Below, in pieces: positions 34,686 through 44,023 of a stretch of DNA of 64,000 nucleotides. The notes under the pieces were generated by a model. It had not been told where the DNA came from. It was given only the letters and a program-made list of their open reading frames with translations, and searched no databases. The stretch spans positions 195,501-259,500 of the forward strand of contig CAJNDS010002844.1 in assembly GCA_905221605.1 (NCBI GenBank), given 5' to 3'. Positions within the stretch are counted from its first letter, which is position 1. The number at the start of each line of letters is the position of its first letter. Both the position numbers and the translations under genes were made by a program. Source of the DNA: Symbiodinium natans. Lineage: Eukaryota > Sar > Dinophyceae > Suessiales > Symbiodiniaceae.

Positions 34686-34753
34686 ACTGACTGACTGACT
34701 GACAGTCTAGCAGCCCAGCCTCACTCACTCACTCACTCACTCACTCACTCACT
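34686..34753. repeat. (CTGA)n and (CTCA)n microsatellites
   Basis: Short CTGA tetranucleotides followed by about nine CTCA tetranucleotides. The following 34754-35476 contains no recognised gene or repeat. Confidence 0.85.
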
Positions 34754-35476
34754 GTCACACTCTGACAGCAGTCACAGTCACAGCAGTTACAGCACTCAGC
34801 ACACAGGACTCCCAGGACAGAAGTTCCACCTACCACTGCCGACGACCATTCAAGGTCAGGTTTGGGCTGCTGTGACACTTTTTCCCTAATTTGGTTCTGA
34901 AGGCTTTTTCTTTAAGTTGGCTGCGTTTTGGTGGCTCTGGGTCTCTCAGGAAAGGGTTTGGCAAGGGGGAGGGCCGCACACAAGCGCACACTTCCGCACA
35001 CTTCCCACACAAGGTTTGGAAAGGCCCAGCGAACACTCTCTGGGGTGAAGGAAAGCCCACGCGCACACTTGCGCACACTTCCAAATGTTTTATTGTACAC
35101 TTGGTTTTGCAATCTGGTAAGAGAGAAGGTCGGCGTTTGCAGCACACAGTGCGCACTAACATGTCTGTGCAAGCAGAATGACGTTCCATAGAATCGTCAA
35201 AAATCAAGAAATTCTAGTTTTAGCTTGCAAGCTCTAGTCAAGCTGCTAAGCAGCTGCATTGAAAATGGCCTCAGCCGTCTTAAGAACAGGCTTCCTTCGC
35301 AAACCAAGCACCAAGGTGTGAATTCCAACCAAAACAGATAGCCAGCCGCACTCATTAGCAATACTTTGAGCCCAAGAGCTCTTTGAGAGAAATCACAACG
35401 GCAGCAGTTGCAAAATAGTAGCTCGGTCGGCAATCCAGCCGGTAGAAAGTGCACAGGGCAAAATTCGAAATGGCTT

Positions 35477-35520
35477 GTTTTTTTGAAAGCGGGTGCCCTT
35501 TACCACATCAGCAGCACAGT
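35477..35520. repeat. Dispersed 44-bp sequence, copy 2
   Basis: Matches 28892-28935. It lies 11 bp outside the copia 3' LTR and is absent beside the 5' LTR, so it belongs to the flank or a separate repeat rather than the LTR. Confidence 0.75.
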
Positions 35521-35531
35521 AGGTCCTTCTT

Positions 35532-35674
35532 CGTTAAAAACCCAAGATGCCAAACAAGGCACCAAGGATACAACCAAGCCAAACTCACACAAGTCCCAAC
35601 CAAGCAAGCAAGCTCAGACACTCGGACAACTCTTCTGTTTTGGCTTGCAGCACTCACACCAGTGCTCGTCACTT
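35532..35674 (-). repeat. 3' LTR of the copia element (143 bp)
   Basis: Matches 44044-44186 over its full 143 bp with a few substitutions. Read on the minus strand it begins AAGTGACGAGCAC and ends in AACG. An internal version with TG...CA ends would be 137 bp (35535-35671), with one end base mutated here. This is very short for a copia LTR. No clear polypurine tract precedes it. Confidence 0.88.
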
Positions 35675-35686
35675 GAGCCAAAGTGG
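35672..35686 (-). other. DinoSL-like 15-mer at the 3' LTR edge
   Basis: The minus strand reads CCACTTTGGCTCAAG, which differs at one position from the last 15 nt of the dinoflagellate spliced leader (CCATTTTGGCTCAAG). It abuts the internal TG start of the 3' LTR and is absent next to the 5' LTR. It may be chance. Confidence 0.3.
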
Positions 35687-35900
35687 AAAACGTATCACAG
35701 CTCTCCAACTTGCCAGCTCGGCTTAAAAGACCTCCAAAACTACCCTCAAGTCACGAAACTCGACGAGAGTGGTTCCCTATGAGGCAAAACGTTCCTGCAT
35801 CACTAATCATACTCAGGCTACTGGGAAAACTTCAAAAGCTGAGCAGACTCCAAGCTATGCACACAAAACTGCAAACTGCAAAACTCACCGTGTCGCGCCC

Positions 35901-36338
35901 TCACAGGATGACGCACAGGTCTCGAACTTCTACACCCCCCCTCGACACGGTGGGTGTCGGCTGGTCCACGCGCAAGTATTGCAGACAAAACTCACAAGCA
36001 ACTCGACGCTGCAGATTGCCTAGGTGGGTATTGCGCAAGGCGGGGCAATCGCTGCGAACATGAAAGGCGTATCCATGCCGCGTGGTGATAATTGCTCTCC
36101 GACTTTGTTCCACCGGAAGAAAGGTAAGAAGTTCACTCAAAGATAGAATATGGCTGTGACGCTGTCGGTATTGCTGCACAAAGATTCCAGCGAGGAAGCT
36201 GCCAAGCATCGCCAAGGAAAACATCACGAGGAAGGCGATCAAACTGACTTCCACCTGTTGCTGAGGAACCCATCGCATCCAGAGCTCTCGAACCCAAGTG
36301 CGCCTCTCAGCGTTCTCAACCTCAACCATATCAGCCAT
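35901..36338 (-). CDS. Single-pass membrane accessory ORF between pol and 3' LTR
   Basis: A 145-codon frame starting at an ATG at 36338, 75 bp downstream of the pol stop. Residues about 1-28 are charged and Trp-rich. Residues about 29-54 form one membrane segment (SLIAFLVMFSLAMLGSFLAG), followed by a basic patch. The C-terminal half carries HGYAFHVRSDCPAL and, about 20 residues on, CEFC. The spacing His...Cys...Cys-x2-Cys suggests a small metal-binding knob. The position is that of env-like genes in some plant copia and Ty3 elements, but nothing shows a fusion protein or signal peptide. A decayed frame of the same design at 27400-28000 supports it as a real gene type. Function unknown. Confidence 0.6.
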   Translation of the reverse strand: MADMVEVENAERRTWVRELWMRWVPQQQVEVSLIAFLVMFSLAMLGSFLAGIFVQQYRQRHSHILSLSELLTFLPVEQSRRAIITTRHGYAFHVRSDCPALRNTHLGNLQRRVACEFCLQYLRVDQPTPTVSRGGVEVRDLCVIL

Positions 36339-36412
36339 GGCACGTCCTGTGCTCTATACACCGCACCTAAGGCAAAGTAAAAGAGGAAAAACTTTGAGCA
36401 AATCTCGCGGTG

Positions 36413-39400
36413 TCATGCGTTTAACGCGTGCAAGAAAGCGTTCGTCAACTTCTCCGGGTAGTGTTGGGTATGCTTGAGGTCGAAGTTGGCGGAATGTAGA
36501 TGACCATCACCCGGACATCGAAAGACCGACAAGCTGCGAGCAACCGACTCCATCGTCGTGATGACACGCCAACGTTTGTAGATCAACTCGCCATCTCGAC
36601 CACGCATGCCAAGCGAGCAACCGTCAACCAACACATCGTGCAACATGTAAGGTCGCGACTGGAGAAAACGGATAGTCTGGTTCCATGACCAGTAAGCACA
36701 GGCGCGGGGCCACTCGATCGACCAAGCATGGACGTAGTCACACAGCGACATAAAAGCCTTCCACAGCTTCCTGTGTAGCGACCAGTGCCGTGCCAAGCGA
36801 CCGCGTCTGTAAGCTGGATCTCGTGCATGCAGATGCTGGTACAGACAACCACCGGTGCACGGAGTACTAGCCCACAGGTAAACGAAACCCCCCCTGCGAA
36901 TGTGGAGAGTGCAGATCTGTTGAAGCTGCGCTGTAGTGGCCGGGTCTCCGCCGTCATCTGCCTCACTGACAGTCAACACACCAACCCAAGAGCACGCTCG
37001 CGACGCAACCAACATGCTCGACATGGGAGGCGCACAGAACTCAACGACCAACCATTTGGCAAACTCCATCAAACGATACCGATCATGATCCTTGCCAGCC
37101 ACAGCAGCACCAAGCAAGCCAACGAAACACGCCAACTCACCAACGCAAGCTGCAACAGTGACTTCAGACAAACCAAGGCTCAACATGTGCTTCAAAGTAG
37201 TCCGGGCATCCAACGATTTTGTGAAGAGGTCTGCGACGTTGGAGGCTCCTCGCACTCCGAAGATGAAGAGAAGTCGCTGTCGGAGCTGATCTTGTATAAA
37301 GCATGCTCTCAGATCTATATGTCTGACACGCCTCAAGCCGTCAGCCCGACTGATGGCGATGGCGGCCTCGGAGTCGCAAAAGAGGTGCGGTGCGCACAAC
37401 TCTTCCCATCCAAACACGTGGGAAATTGCCCTTCGGATTGAAAGTGATTCCTTTGCTCCCTCAACCAATCCGTACAACTCCGACTCTGCTGAGCTGAGAG
37501 CGACAGCTTGTTGAAGCCGTGACCACGCTTTCAAGCAGAAACCACCAAGCATGATGCAACCACCGCTCACACTCTTGCGATCAACGCTCCTCTCACTGCC
37601 CCATGACGCATCCACGTAGCAATCCAACCGAAGGTTCCGCTCATCAACCGGATGGACGATTTGTCGAAAATCCTGAACATGCCGGAGGTACCGTAATACC
37701 ATCCGCATCGCGCGTTCATGCTTCTCACGTGGACTGGCCTGGCCTCGAGCTAGCATGGAAACATAATATGCCAAATCCACACGCGTCATGGCCAACCATG
37801 AAAGGCGTCCCAACGTAGAGCGATATCGAGCAGCCGCTTCTGAACTCAACTCCCGCTCCAAGACTTCTTCTTCTCTGTCGTAAAGTTCTCGAAGATTCGG
37901 CGGCGTCGGGCAAGACTTCGGACTCTTCCCAAGTCCAAAACCCTCATAGATCTTTTGGTAGTACTCGCCTGCCATGCCAATCACCAAAGAGTCCTCGCCC
38001 TTCTTCCTGGTGATTTGACGACCAAGGAACGTGATTTGCTGATCACGATCCAAGTCAGCGGTCACCTTGATCTTCACCGCGCTTTTAAGCTTCTCCACCA
38101 CGTAGTATATGGCCTCGTCGCTGTCGCCGCTGATGAGGAGATCGTCTACGTAGCATAACACTGCCACCCTCTGTCCACCGAGAACCACACCTGAGAAGAG
38201 GCATGGCTCCGTTTCACATGGAGTAAGGTCGCAGAGGCGTTTGAGGAGCTTTGCGAGATGACGAGCCCAGGTCTGGGCCGCGGCTCTCAAACCGTAAAGA
38301 GCCTTGCGAAGTCGCATGAACCCAGGCCTTCCATTGAGACCGGTAACTCCAGCAGGGAGCCGCACCACTACCGTGCCGTCTTCTTCTTCTAATTCTGCGA
38401 ACAAGAACGCCGTACTGACGTCGAGGCCTACGACGTTCTGTTTCTTGGAGCCGGCATAAAAGAGGAAGGTCCTCAATGCCTCGGCGGAGCTGGTCGCCGC
38501 GGAAATGCCAAGCTGAGCAGCTGTTGCTCCCTGGGCGAAATCACGCGCAACAACCCGACAACGGACCAGTGGTCTTTCTTGGCCGTCAATCCGCTCCAGC
38601 TTCGCATTGGACACCCATCTTGTGGATATCACTTTCTGCTTCGGATCCACATGCCAAATCACATCACCGACTGCAAGGGACTCAAGCGCACTCAACTCAC
38701 GCAACATGCCTTCGTAGGTCAGACCAAGGTCCAATGCATGTCCGGTGACATCATCCTTGGAAGACGAGGGCATTTCAACCACAAGAGTCTCACCACCAAG
38801 CTTCACTGTCTGCCCTCCGGTATTGGGATTGGCAACGGCGGCGAAACCCAACGACTCACGGAACAAGACGTTGTTGACCATGGCATCGGACTCTGGTTCT
38901 GGCACCCGATCCAGGCTTTCTGGCTCAACTTCCATGAAGTCAACCTCTTCTGAAGCTGCAGGTTCAACTCCAACAGAGTTTCCGGGACGAAGCTCACCCT
39001 CAAGCACCCCTTCAGGCAAGAAGGACTCACCGGGATCTCGCTCTCCCTCATCTTCAGTCGGTTCATAATCCTGCACATCATCAGGCAACTCCAATCCGAC
39101 GTCAAGCTCACCAAAAGCACGCGAACCAAGATCAAGCTCAACTCCTTCGATCTCTAACTCATGCTGGGCATCATCAAGCACAAACTGATTCGGATCAAAA
39201 GAGCTCTTCACGTACGCAGCGTACCTCTCACGACATTTCTGAGTGTGCCACGCCTTGTCCGCCGGAACACCCCTCAATCGACACGCTCGACACCTCGGGG
39301 TCCTGCCATTTTCCTCGACCCACGATGCTGGCGGTCCGCGAGTCTCGGTATTTGGGATTGGAAGATCACGCATGTTCCCTCGGTCAACCGCTGGCAAGCC

Positions 39401-41605
39401 ACGCACAGCGTCACCAGCACGCTCGGGCAACATACGACAAAGACCACGCAAGGCTGACAACTCAAAGGTCATGGGCACCAACATCCTGATTCGGGCTGAC
39501 CGAGCAACCTTCAACGAACCATCCTTCAGTCGGAACTGCACCAGATGACTGCCACCCGCGACTTCAGGGCCTAAGTATGCAGCCTGACCATATCTGCCCG
39601 TGATGGACTGCCTCAGACTCGTCGGAGGTGTTGCTAGGATCGACGCGCCCCAAACATACACTGCCCGAGGCTGCCTCATAGTTTTCAAACTACGCTGCTC
39701 TGGCGTCATTGCCGATCCCGGCTGGATGTTGTAGCGGTTGTGCACCTGAGCGCAATGCGAAAGAAGATAACCAACTCCTCTGCCATATGGCTCCAGGCCA
39801 ACTTGCTCTAGTCCGGCGCACAAAGTGTTCGCGTTTTCTTTTAATGTTCGGATGGCCCTCTCTGCGACCGGAGCGTGCCGACCAACCGGAACATCAGACA
39901 CCTCAACCGCACCAACGGTCATGGTATCAGCGAAACCCTGAGCAAGGTTCTTCACCACCCCCTCAAGATCCGACTTCACGCAAACCGACAAGTCACGCGC
40001 TTCAACTCCAACCAAGCCAGCACTGCGTCCCCACGCAGACATTTCTCCAAGCATCACCTCACGCGCTGCTGCTCCACGCGGTCCTGAAACTTCACGGTAC
40101 ATCACTGTTCCGATGGCAAAGCAACCAACAAGCACCAACACCAGGAACCAAATCCCTTTGTAGAAGAACTTGTCGATCTGAACTTCCTTTTGGGCTCCCT
40201 CTCCGGAATCCCTCTCGATTTTCCTAGCTGGTTCAAGGCCTCTACCACGCACACAATGCTCACAGCTGGAATTAAAAGGAACATGACTTCGCAACACATG
40301 CTCACGGTGAACCTTTCCCCATAACTCCTGGTGAAGCAACTCCTGATCACCATGTAGCAACCACGCCTGATCGCCATCTGGGGCCGATGCTTTCTCCTGA
40401 TCAAGCTCACCAACACACACATGCTCAACCATGCCACTCATGCCAACCATGCCACTCATGCCAACATCACAAGCGCAAGCACAACCATCAAGCACATCAA
40501 GACTTTTGCTGCTCGCCATTGACTGGGAAGATCCTTTCTGGCTGACTGCACTCAGCGCTTTCGGTCCGTCACCACACTCCATCCACTCGAAGTAGGTGTT
40601 CCGGGATTGGTCGGTGGTGGCGGCAATGGCGATGTCTTTGGCGGCGTAGCCGGTGCCCGTGATGCGCTGGCCCTTGGCGATGTCGGATTCCTCGGAGGCG
40701 TGGGCAAGCGTCGACGTGGCGGAACCCGCGGAGGGGTAGGCAACCTTTCCGGATACCCCGGAGAGTCGGCTTCCTTCCTCGGTGGGCTCGGGGGCTTTGC
40801 TTTCTCCTTGACGATCTCGGAGATGGTCGTCACAGTGTAGGGGGCCTTGCGGTCCAGGCACTGCAAAAAATGCTCCTTGAGGTGCTCCTCCAGCGTCCTT
40901 CTCTCTGGGCCCTTCTTCTCCTTGCGAAAGCGATTCAAATCGGACTTTGCAGCTGACGTCATGCGACTTTCCTTGAGCTTCTGCTTCTTCACTGCCCTTG
41001 AGCTTGCACTCCACAACGTCAACCACGGCTGCTGGCGATCGGAACGAGGCACCAGCTTCACAGGGGTCCTCTTTGTCGACGAAGAGCTCGCTGCCTTTGG
41101 CATTCTCTTCACGAGAGGCTTCTGCATGGGGCATCTTTTTCACCTTCGGCTTCTTCGGCATGGGCTTCTGCATGGGGATCTTCGAGGGTCCCGCGGTCTC
41201 GATCTCGCCCGGCTTCAACACCACCTGGGACTCGGTATCCGCGGGCACCAGAAGGATCGCGCCCTCTGTCTCCGTGGACGTAGCTGTGGCCAACCGGGTG
41301 CTCTCCTCGAAGTCCTCTTCTCCCACCGAGATTGAGGCCGCTTGAGTCGCAACGACTCTCCGGACTAGCTTCCCTTTGTCTTTCCCTTCCATGCGCCATT
41401 CCACTTCGCTCTCGCTGGAGGAGGCCATCTTCTCGGGCTGCGGAAGGTCTCGAACTCGAGGGGTTTGCAATCTGCTGCGTTGCACTCTGCTCTTGAGACA
41501 CCAAACAGGCGCGTGCCACTGCATGACTCTGCAACCAGCAACAGTTGTTGGACCACACAGCCTTAAATTTAAAACCACCAGCTTGCACGCGGAGATGGGG
41601 GGCAA
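36413..41605 (-). CDS. pol: Copia pol: integrase, reverse transcriptase, RNase H, plus C-terminal extension
   Basis: A 1730-codon frame ending in TGA at 36413. The first ATG overlaps the protease in another frame. Recognisable pol-frame composition begins near residue 60 (MASSSESEVEW, ATG at 41428), so translation may enter from the protease by a frame change. In order: acidic/basic linker; HHCC-type zinc finger about 432-455 (HREHVLRSH, CEHC); integrase core D478, D546, E582 with the canonical 35 residues between the last two; acidic linker; reverse transcriptase with D1062 (GLDVSTAFL) and YVDD at 1152-1155; RNase H with D1332 (CYVDASWG), SSAESELYG, HIDLRACF and NVADLFTKSL ending near 1468. 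Residues 1470-1730 are an extra region with a hydrophobic stretch and a Trp/Cys/His-rich end (VDGCSLGM, FRCPGDGHLHSANF, HYPEKL). All catalytic residues are present. It makes the DNA copy and integrates it. Confidence 0.92.
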   Translation of the reverse strand: MPPISACKLVVLNLRLCGPTTVAGCRVMQWHAPVWCLKSRVQRSRLQTPRVRDLPQPEKMASSSESEVEWRMEGKDKGKLVRRVVATQAASISVGEEDFEESTRLATATSTETEGAILLVPADTESQVVLKPGEIETAGPSKIPMQKPMPKKPKVKKMPHAEASREENAKGSELFVDKEDPCEAGASFRSPAAVVDVVECKLKGSEEAEAQGKSHDVSCKVRFESLSQGEEGPREKDAGGAPQGAFFAVPGPQGPLHCDDHLRDRQGESKAPEPTEEGSRLSGVSGKVAYPSAGSATSTLAHASEESDIAKGQRITGTGYAAKDIAIAATTDQSRNTYFEWMECGDGPKALSAVSQKGSSQSMASSKSLDVLDGCACACDVGMSGMVGMSGMVEHVCVGELDQEKASAPDGDQAWLLHGDQELLHQELWGKVHREHVLRSHVPFNSSCEHCVRGRGLEPARKIERDSGEGAQKEVQIDKFFYKGIWFLVLVLVGCFAIGTVMYREVSGPRGAAAREVMLGEMSAWGRSAGLVGVEARDLSVCVKSDLEGVVKNLAQGFADTMTVGAVEVSDVPVGRHAPVAERAIRTLKENANTLCAGLEQVGLEPYGRGVGYLLSHCAQVHNRYNIQPGSAMTPEQRSLKTMRQPRAVYVWGASILATPPTSLRQSITGRYGQAAYLGPEVAGGSHLVQFRLKDGSLKVARSARIRMLVPMTFELSALRGLCRMLPERAGDAVRGLPAVDRGNMRDLPIPNTETRGPPASWVEENGRTPRCRACRLRGVPADKAWHTQKCRERYAAYVKSSFDPNQFVLDDAQHELEIEGVELDLGSRAFGELDVGLELPDDVQDYEPTEDEGERDPGESFLPEGVLEGELRPGNSVGVEPAASEEVDFMEVEPESLDRVPEPESDAMVNNVLFRESLGFAAVANPNTGGQTVKLGGETLVVEMPSSSKDDVTGHALDLGLTYEGMLRELSALESLAVGDVIWHVDPKQKVISTRWVSNAKLERIDGQERPLVRCRVVARDFAQGATAAQLGISAATSSAEALRTFLFYAGSKKQNVVGLDVSTAFLFAELEEEDGTVVVRLPAGVTGLNGRPGFMRLRKALYGLRAAAQTWARHLAKLLKRLCDLTPCETEPCLFSGVVLGGQRVAVLCYVDDLLISGDSDEAIYYVVEKLKSAVKIKVTADLDRDQQITFLGRQITRKKGEDSLVIGMAGEYYQKIYEGFGLGKSPKSCPTPPNLRELYDREEEVLERELSSEAAARYRSTLGRLSWLAMTRVDLAYYVSMLARGQASPREKHERAMRMVLRYLRHVQDFRQIVHPVDERNLRLDCYVDASWGSERSVDRKSVSGGCIMLGGFCLKAWSRLQQAVALSSAESELYGLVEGAKESLSIRRAISHVFGWEELCAPHLFCDSEAAIAISRADGLRRVRHIDLRACFIQDQLRQRLLFIFGVRGASNVADLFTKSLDARTTLKHMLSLGLSEVTVAACVGELACFVGLLGAAVAGKDHDRYRLMEFAKWLVVEFCAPPMSSMLVASRACSWVGVLTVSEADDGGDPATTAQLQQICTLHIRRGGFVYLWASTPCTGGCLYQHLHARDPAYRRGRLARHWSLHRKLWKAFMSLCDYVHAWSIEWPRACAYWSWNQTIRFLQSRPYMLHDVLVDGCSLGMRGRDGELIYKRWRVITTMESVARSLSVFRCPGDGHLHSANFDLKHTQHYPEKLTNAFLHALNA

Positions 41606-42212
41606 AGGAAACTGTCCAATTCCTATTCAGGAGTCGTCCTAGGCTCAGGAGATTAAAGCGCACAGGTGCAACCAGGGCTTCAAACTCAACAACGATAGGA
41701 CTGGATCTCTCAACGGCAAAGCAAACGCGAACCACAGCACTCTTCTGAACCCCTATGGAAGCACCCGTGGCGGTCACACAGTCTCTACCAACGTGCTCAC
41801 TCAGGCTCAGCACTTGCACATGCTGCAGTGTCTCCTCGCTGATCAGGTGCGTCGACGCTCCGGAGTCCAGCAACCACCAGTCCATGGCTTCAGAGCTGCT
41901 ACCATGTGTCACATGCGGGGCTGCCATGCTCATGTCATGAAAATAAAATTCACTCAATCCATGCTCACCAAGCGTCAACGGGATCTTCTCAAGCTCAACG
42001 GGGGTCTCTAGGCTTCCAAGCTGCGACGTTCCAAGCTCAACTGGGGCCTTCTCAAGCTCAACGGGGGTCTCTAGGCTTTCAAGCTGCGACGTTCCAAGCT
42101 CAACTGGGGCCTTCTCAAGCTCAACGGGGGTCTCTAGGCTTTCAAGCTGCGATGTTCCAAGCTCAACTGGGGCCTTCTCAAGTTCAACGGGGTCTCTAGG
42201 CTGTCAAGCTGC
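41109..42212 (-). CDS. Copia aspartic protease with N-terminal 21-aa repeats
   Basis: The frame is open from about 42212, just upstream of the gag stop, to 41109. The first part is three to four copies of a 21-residue repeat (EKAPVELGTSQLESLETPVE core) encoded by the 63-bp tandem repeat. Then comes the protease: WLLDSGASTHLI with the catalytic Asp of the DSGA motif at 41852-41866, a Gly/Ala-rich flap region, and FNLLSLGRLL as in copia proteases. It cleaves the polyprotein. The frame has no obvious ATG at its start, so it is probably made as a gag fusion by recoding. The gag and protease frames overlap by about 15 nt. After the protease the frame runs on, overlapping pol, with low-complexity sequence that is likely not translated as such. 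Confidence 0.75.
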
Positions 42213-42237
42213 GAGGTTCCAAGCTCAACTGGGGGCT
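41991..42237 (-). repeat. 63-bp tandem repeat at the gag/protease junction
   Basis: About four copies begin at 41991, 42054, 42117 and 42180. The first three are nearly identical. The fourth lacks one G in a G run. 63 bp is 21 codons, so the protease frame stays open through the repeats. The gag stop lies inside the fourth copy. Confidence 0.95.
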
Positions 42238-43980
42238 CCGAACTCTCCAACCTTCCCAATCACCATCGCTCAAACTCGACTCATTGTCGGAATCTCCCTG
42301 AGCGATATCAAAGAATTCGCAACCAATTGCCGCTGCAAACACACGCGGGCCCTCCAAAGTCAAGGCCGCCAACTGCGGTTCTAGAAGCGTCGCTGCTGCA
42401 ACCACACCTTTGGCCGCTTTCTTAGGGCATCTGTTTGAATAGTGCCCCAATTCATTGCAGTTGTAGCACTTCACGTTGGCACGCTTCTCCTTGTCGTGCT
42501 TTGGATCACCACCAGAGCTACCACCGCCGCCTTTTCCAGGGTCTTGAGTAACGTTTCCCTTTCCACCTTTCTCTCCTTTCTTGTCATGCTTGTCCTTTCC
42601 CGAGCGACTTTTGTCCTTTCCCTTGTCCTTCCCTTTGTCCTTTCCTTTATCTTTCCCCTTGTCCTTCCCCTTGTCCTTCCCCTTTCCATCGCCCTTGAAG
42701 TTCAGCGGATTCGCTATGTCGTTGTTGTTCCTGCGGTCTCGACCTCGACCGGAATCGGCGAAGGTAAGGATCTTGATGTTTGCGTCGTAGAACTTGATCG
42801 CAGTCTCAAGCTCATTCATGGAGTCAATCTTCGCATGCAACAAGATGTACCTCTTCACATCCGCATCGAGACCCTTCAACACAATCATGCTCTGATCCGC
42901 TTCACTCAACGCAAGGTCTGGGAACGCAGCAACAAGTCGACCATACTTTGCAAGCTCAACCTGCACGCTGCGGAACACTTCCAAAGGACGATCTTTCGTA
43001 GAGGCAGAGGGTTGGTATCTCAACATCTCTTCTCGCAAGGTCGAGGCTTCTATCCTCGAGCAAACCGACAGATCCTGACGCAAGCGCCTCAACGCCTCAT
43101 AGCCTCCCGGAACACCAAGCTGTTCACGCTCAACTTGCTTCAAAATGTCAAGCCCACGGGAAAAGTTCGCAAAGGACTGCCGAAGGTAGAGGAACACTCT
43201 GGTACTCCTAATGCTTTCTCCTTTCGCCAAGTCTTTGTTCAGGATTGGCTTGTCTTTCACAAAACAAGCCTGCACTTCCGACGGTATCCTATCATCAAAC
43301 AGGGCAACCCATGGCAAAAACACTTCAAGGTATTCAACCCATGCTTCGATTTCGGCACGCCGACCCTTGTTCATGCGTCCACCATCCAACATGGGCAACT
43401 TTGGCACATATGAGTCTGCCTTAGGATTCCTGATAGGAGCGCCGTTCCCATCATCAACCTCCATGGCATGGTCCACGCTGTCACTGATGCTACTCAAGCT
43501 ACCAGCACCTTTGCCTTTCTTCTCAGCACTTGTCCGGTCCTGGACCAGCTGCTGCACCAGCGACATCATTTGAGATATCTGCTGCTGCTGCTGAACTGTC
43601 TGAACCAAAAGCTGGGATCCCAGGGCTGCCTGCACGGCAACGGGGTCCACTGCTGCAGGCTGTGGTGGCACTAAACCTGGTGGCGACATGGGTGAAGCCA
43701 TTGCCGGCATGGGGGTGCCCATGGCAGTCGGAGAACCAACCACCGGGCTTCCTGTGGGATGCACTGCACCCGACAAGTTCGACATCGGGCTAAAAGCAAC
43801 TCCACTGCCGACAACGGGGTTCCTTGGTGGAACTGAGGAGTGTCTGGACCCTGAGGGTCTCTTATAGGGAGGCTCAGCCCCTCTCCTGCCTCTTTCACGA
43901 AGCATCCCGGGTTCACCCTCGCCTATGTGGTAGTACGATGGCCTTCCACGGCCCTCCATACCAAGACAACTCAAGCACAC
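42196..43980 (-). CDS. gag: Copia gag with CCHC zinc knuckle
   Basis: 594 codons, stop at 42196. The ATG at 43980 is the longest start. A second ATG at 43959 (MEGRGRPSYYH) is equally plausible. Residues about 1-130 are Pro/Gly/Met-rich and disordered, followed by a Gln run. Residues about 180-400 form the helical capsid-like body (AWVEYLEVFLPWVALFDD, DLSVCSRIEASTLREEM). Residues about 430-460 are a Lys-Gly-Lys-Asp repeat tract. The zinc knuckle at 505-518 (CYNCNELGHYSNRC, bases 42427-42468) binds element RNA. An acidic tail follows. Gag packages the RNA into virus-like particles. It ends in a different frame from the protease. Confidence 0.9.
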   Translation of the reverse strand: MCLSCLGMEGRGRPSYYHIGEGEPGMLRERGRRGAEPPYKRPSGSRHSSVPPRNPVVGSGVAFSPMSNLSGAVHPTGSPVVGSPTAMGTPMPAMASPMSPPGLVPPQPAAVDPVAVQAALGSQLLVQTVQQQQQISQMMSLVQQLVQDRTSAEKKGKGAGSLSSISDSVDHAMEVDDGNGAPIRNPKADSYVPKLPMLDGGRMNKGRRAEIEAWVEYLEVFLPWVALFDDRIPSEVQACFVKDKPILNKDLAKGESIRSTRVFLYLRQSFANFSRGLDILKQVEREQLGVPGGYEALRRLRQDLSVCSRIEASTLREEMLRYQPSASTKDRPLEVFRSVQVELAKYGRLVAAFPDLALSEADQSMIVLKGLDADVKRYILLHAKIDSMNELETAIKFYDANIKILTFADSGRGRDRRNNNDIANPLNFKGDGKGKDKGKDKGKDKGKDKGKDKGKDKSRSGKDKHDKKGEKGGKGNVTQDPGKGGGGSSGGDPKHDKEKRANVKCYNCNELGHYSNRCPKKAAKGVVAAATLLEPQLAALTLEGPRVFAAAIGCEFFDIAQGDSDNESSLSDGDWEGWRVRSPQLSLEPRSLTA

Positions 43981-44023
43981 ACCAAGTCAGCGTATTGGAC
44001 TCACTTTCTTTCTTTGCAACAGA

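Noticed and set aside
38476-41345. Plus-strand frames of 90-172 aa opposite copia pol
   Set aside because: Antisense shadows of a GC-balanced long coding region with clear polymerase motifs on the other strand.
42442-43413. 323-aa plus-strand frame opposite gag
   Set aside because: Antisense shadow. The gag strand has the zinc knuckle and capsid-like order, and the plus frame has no motif.
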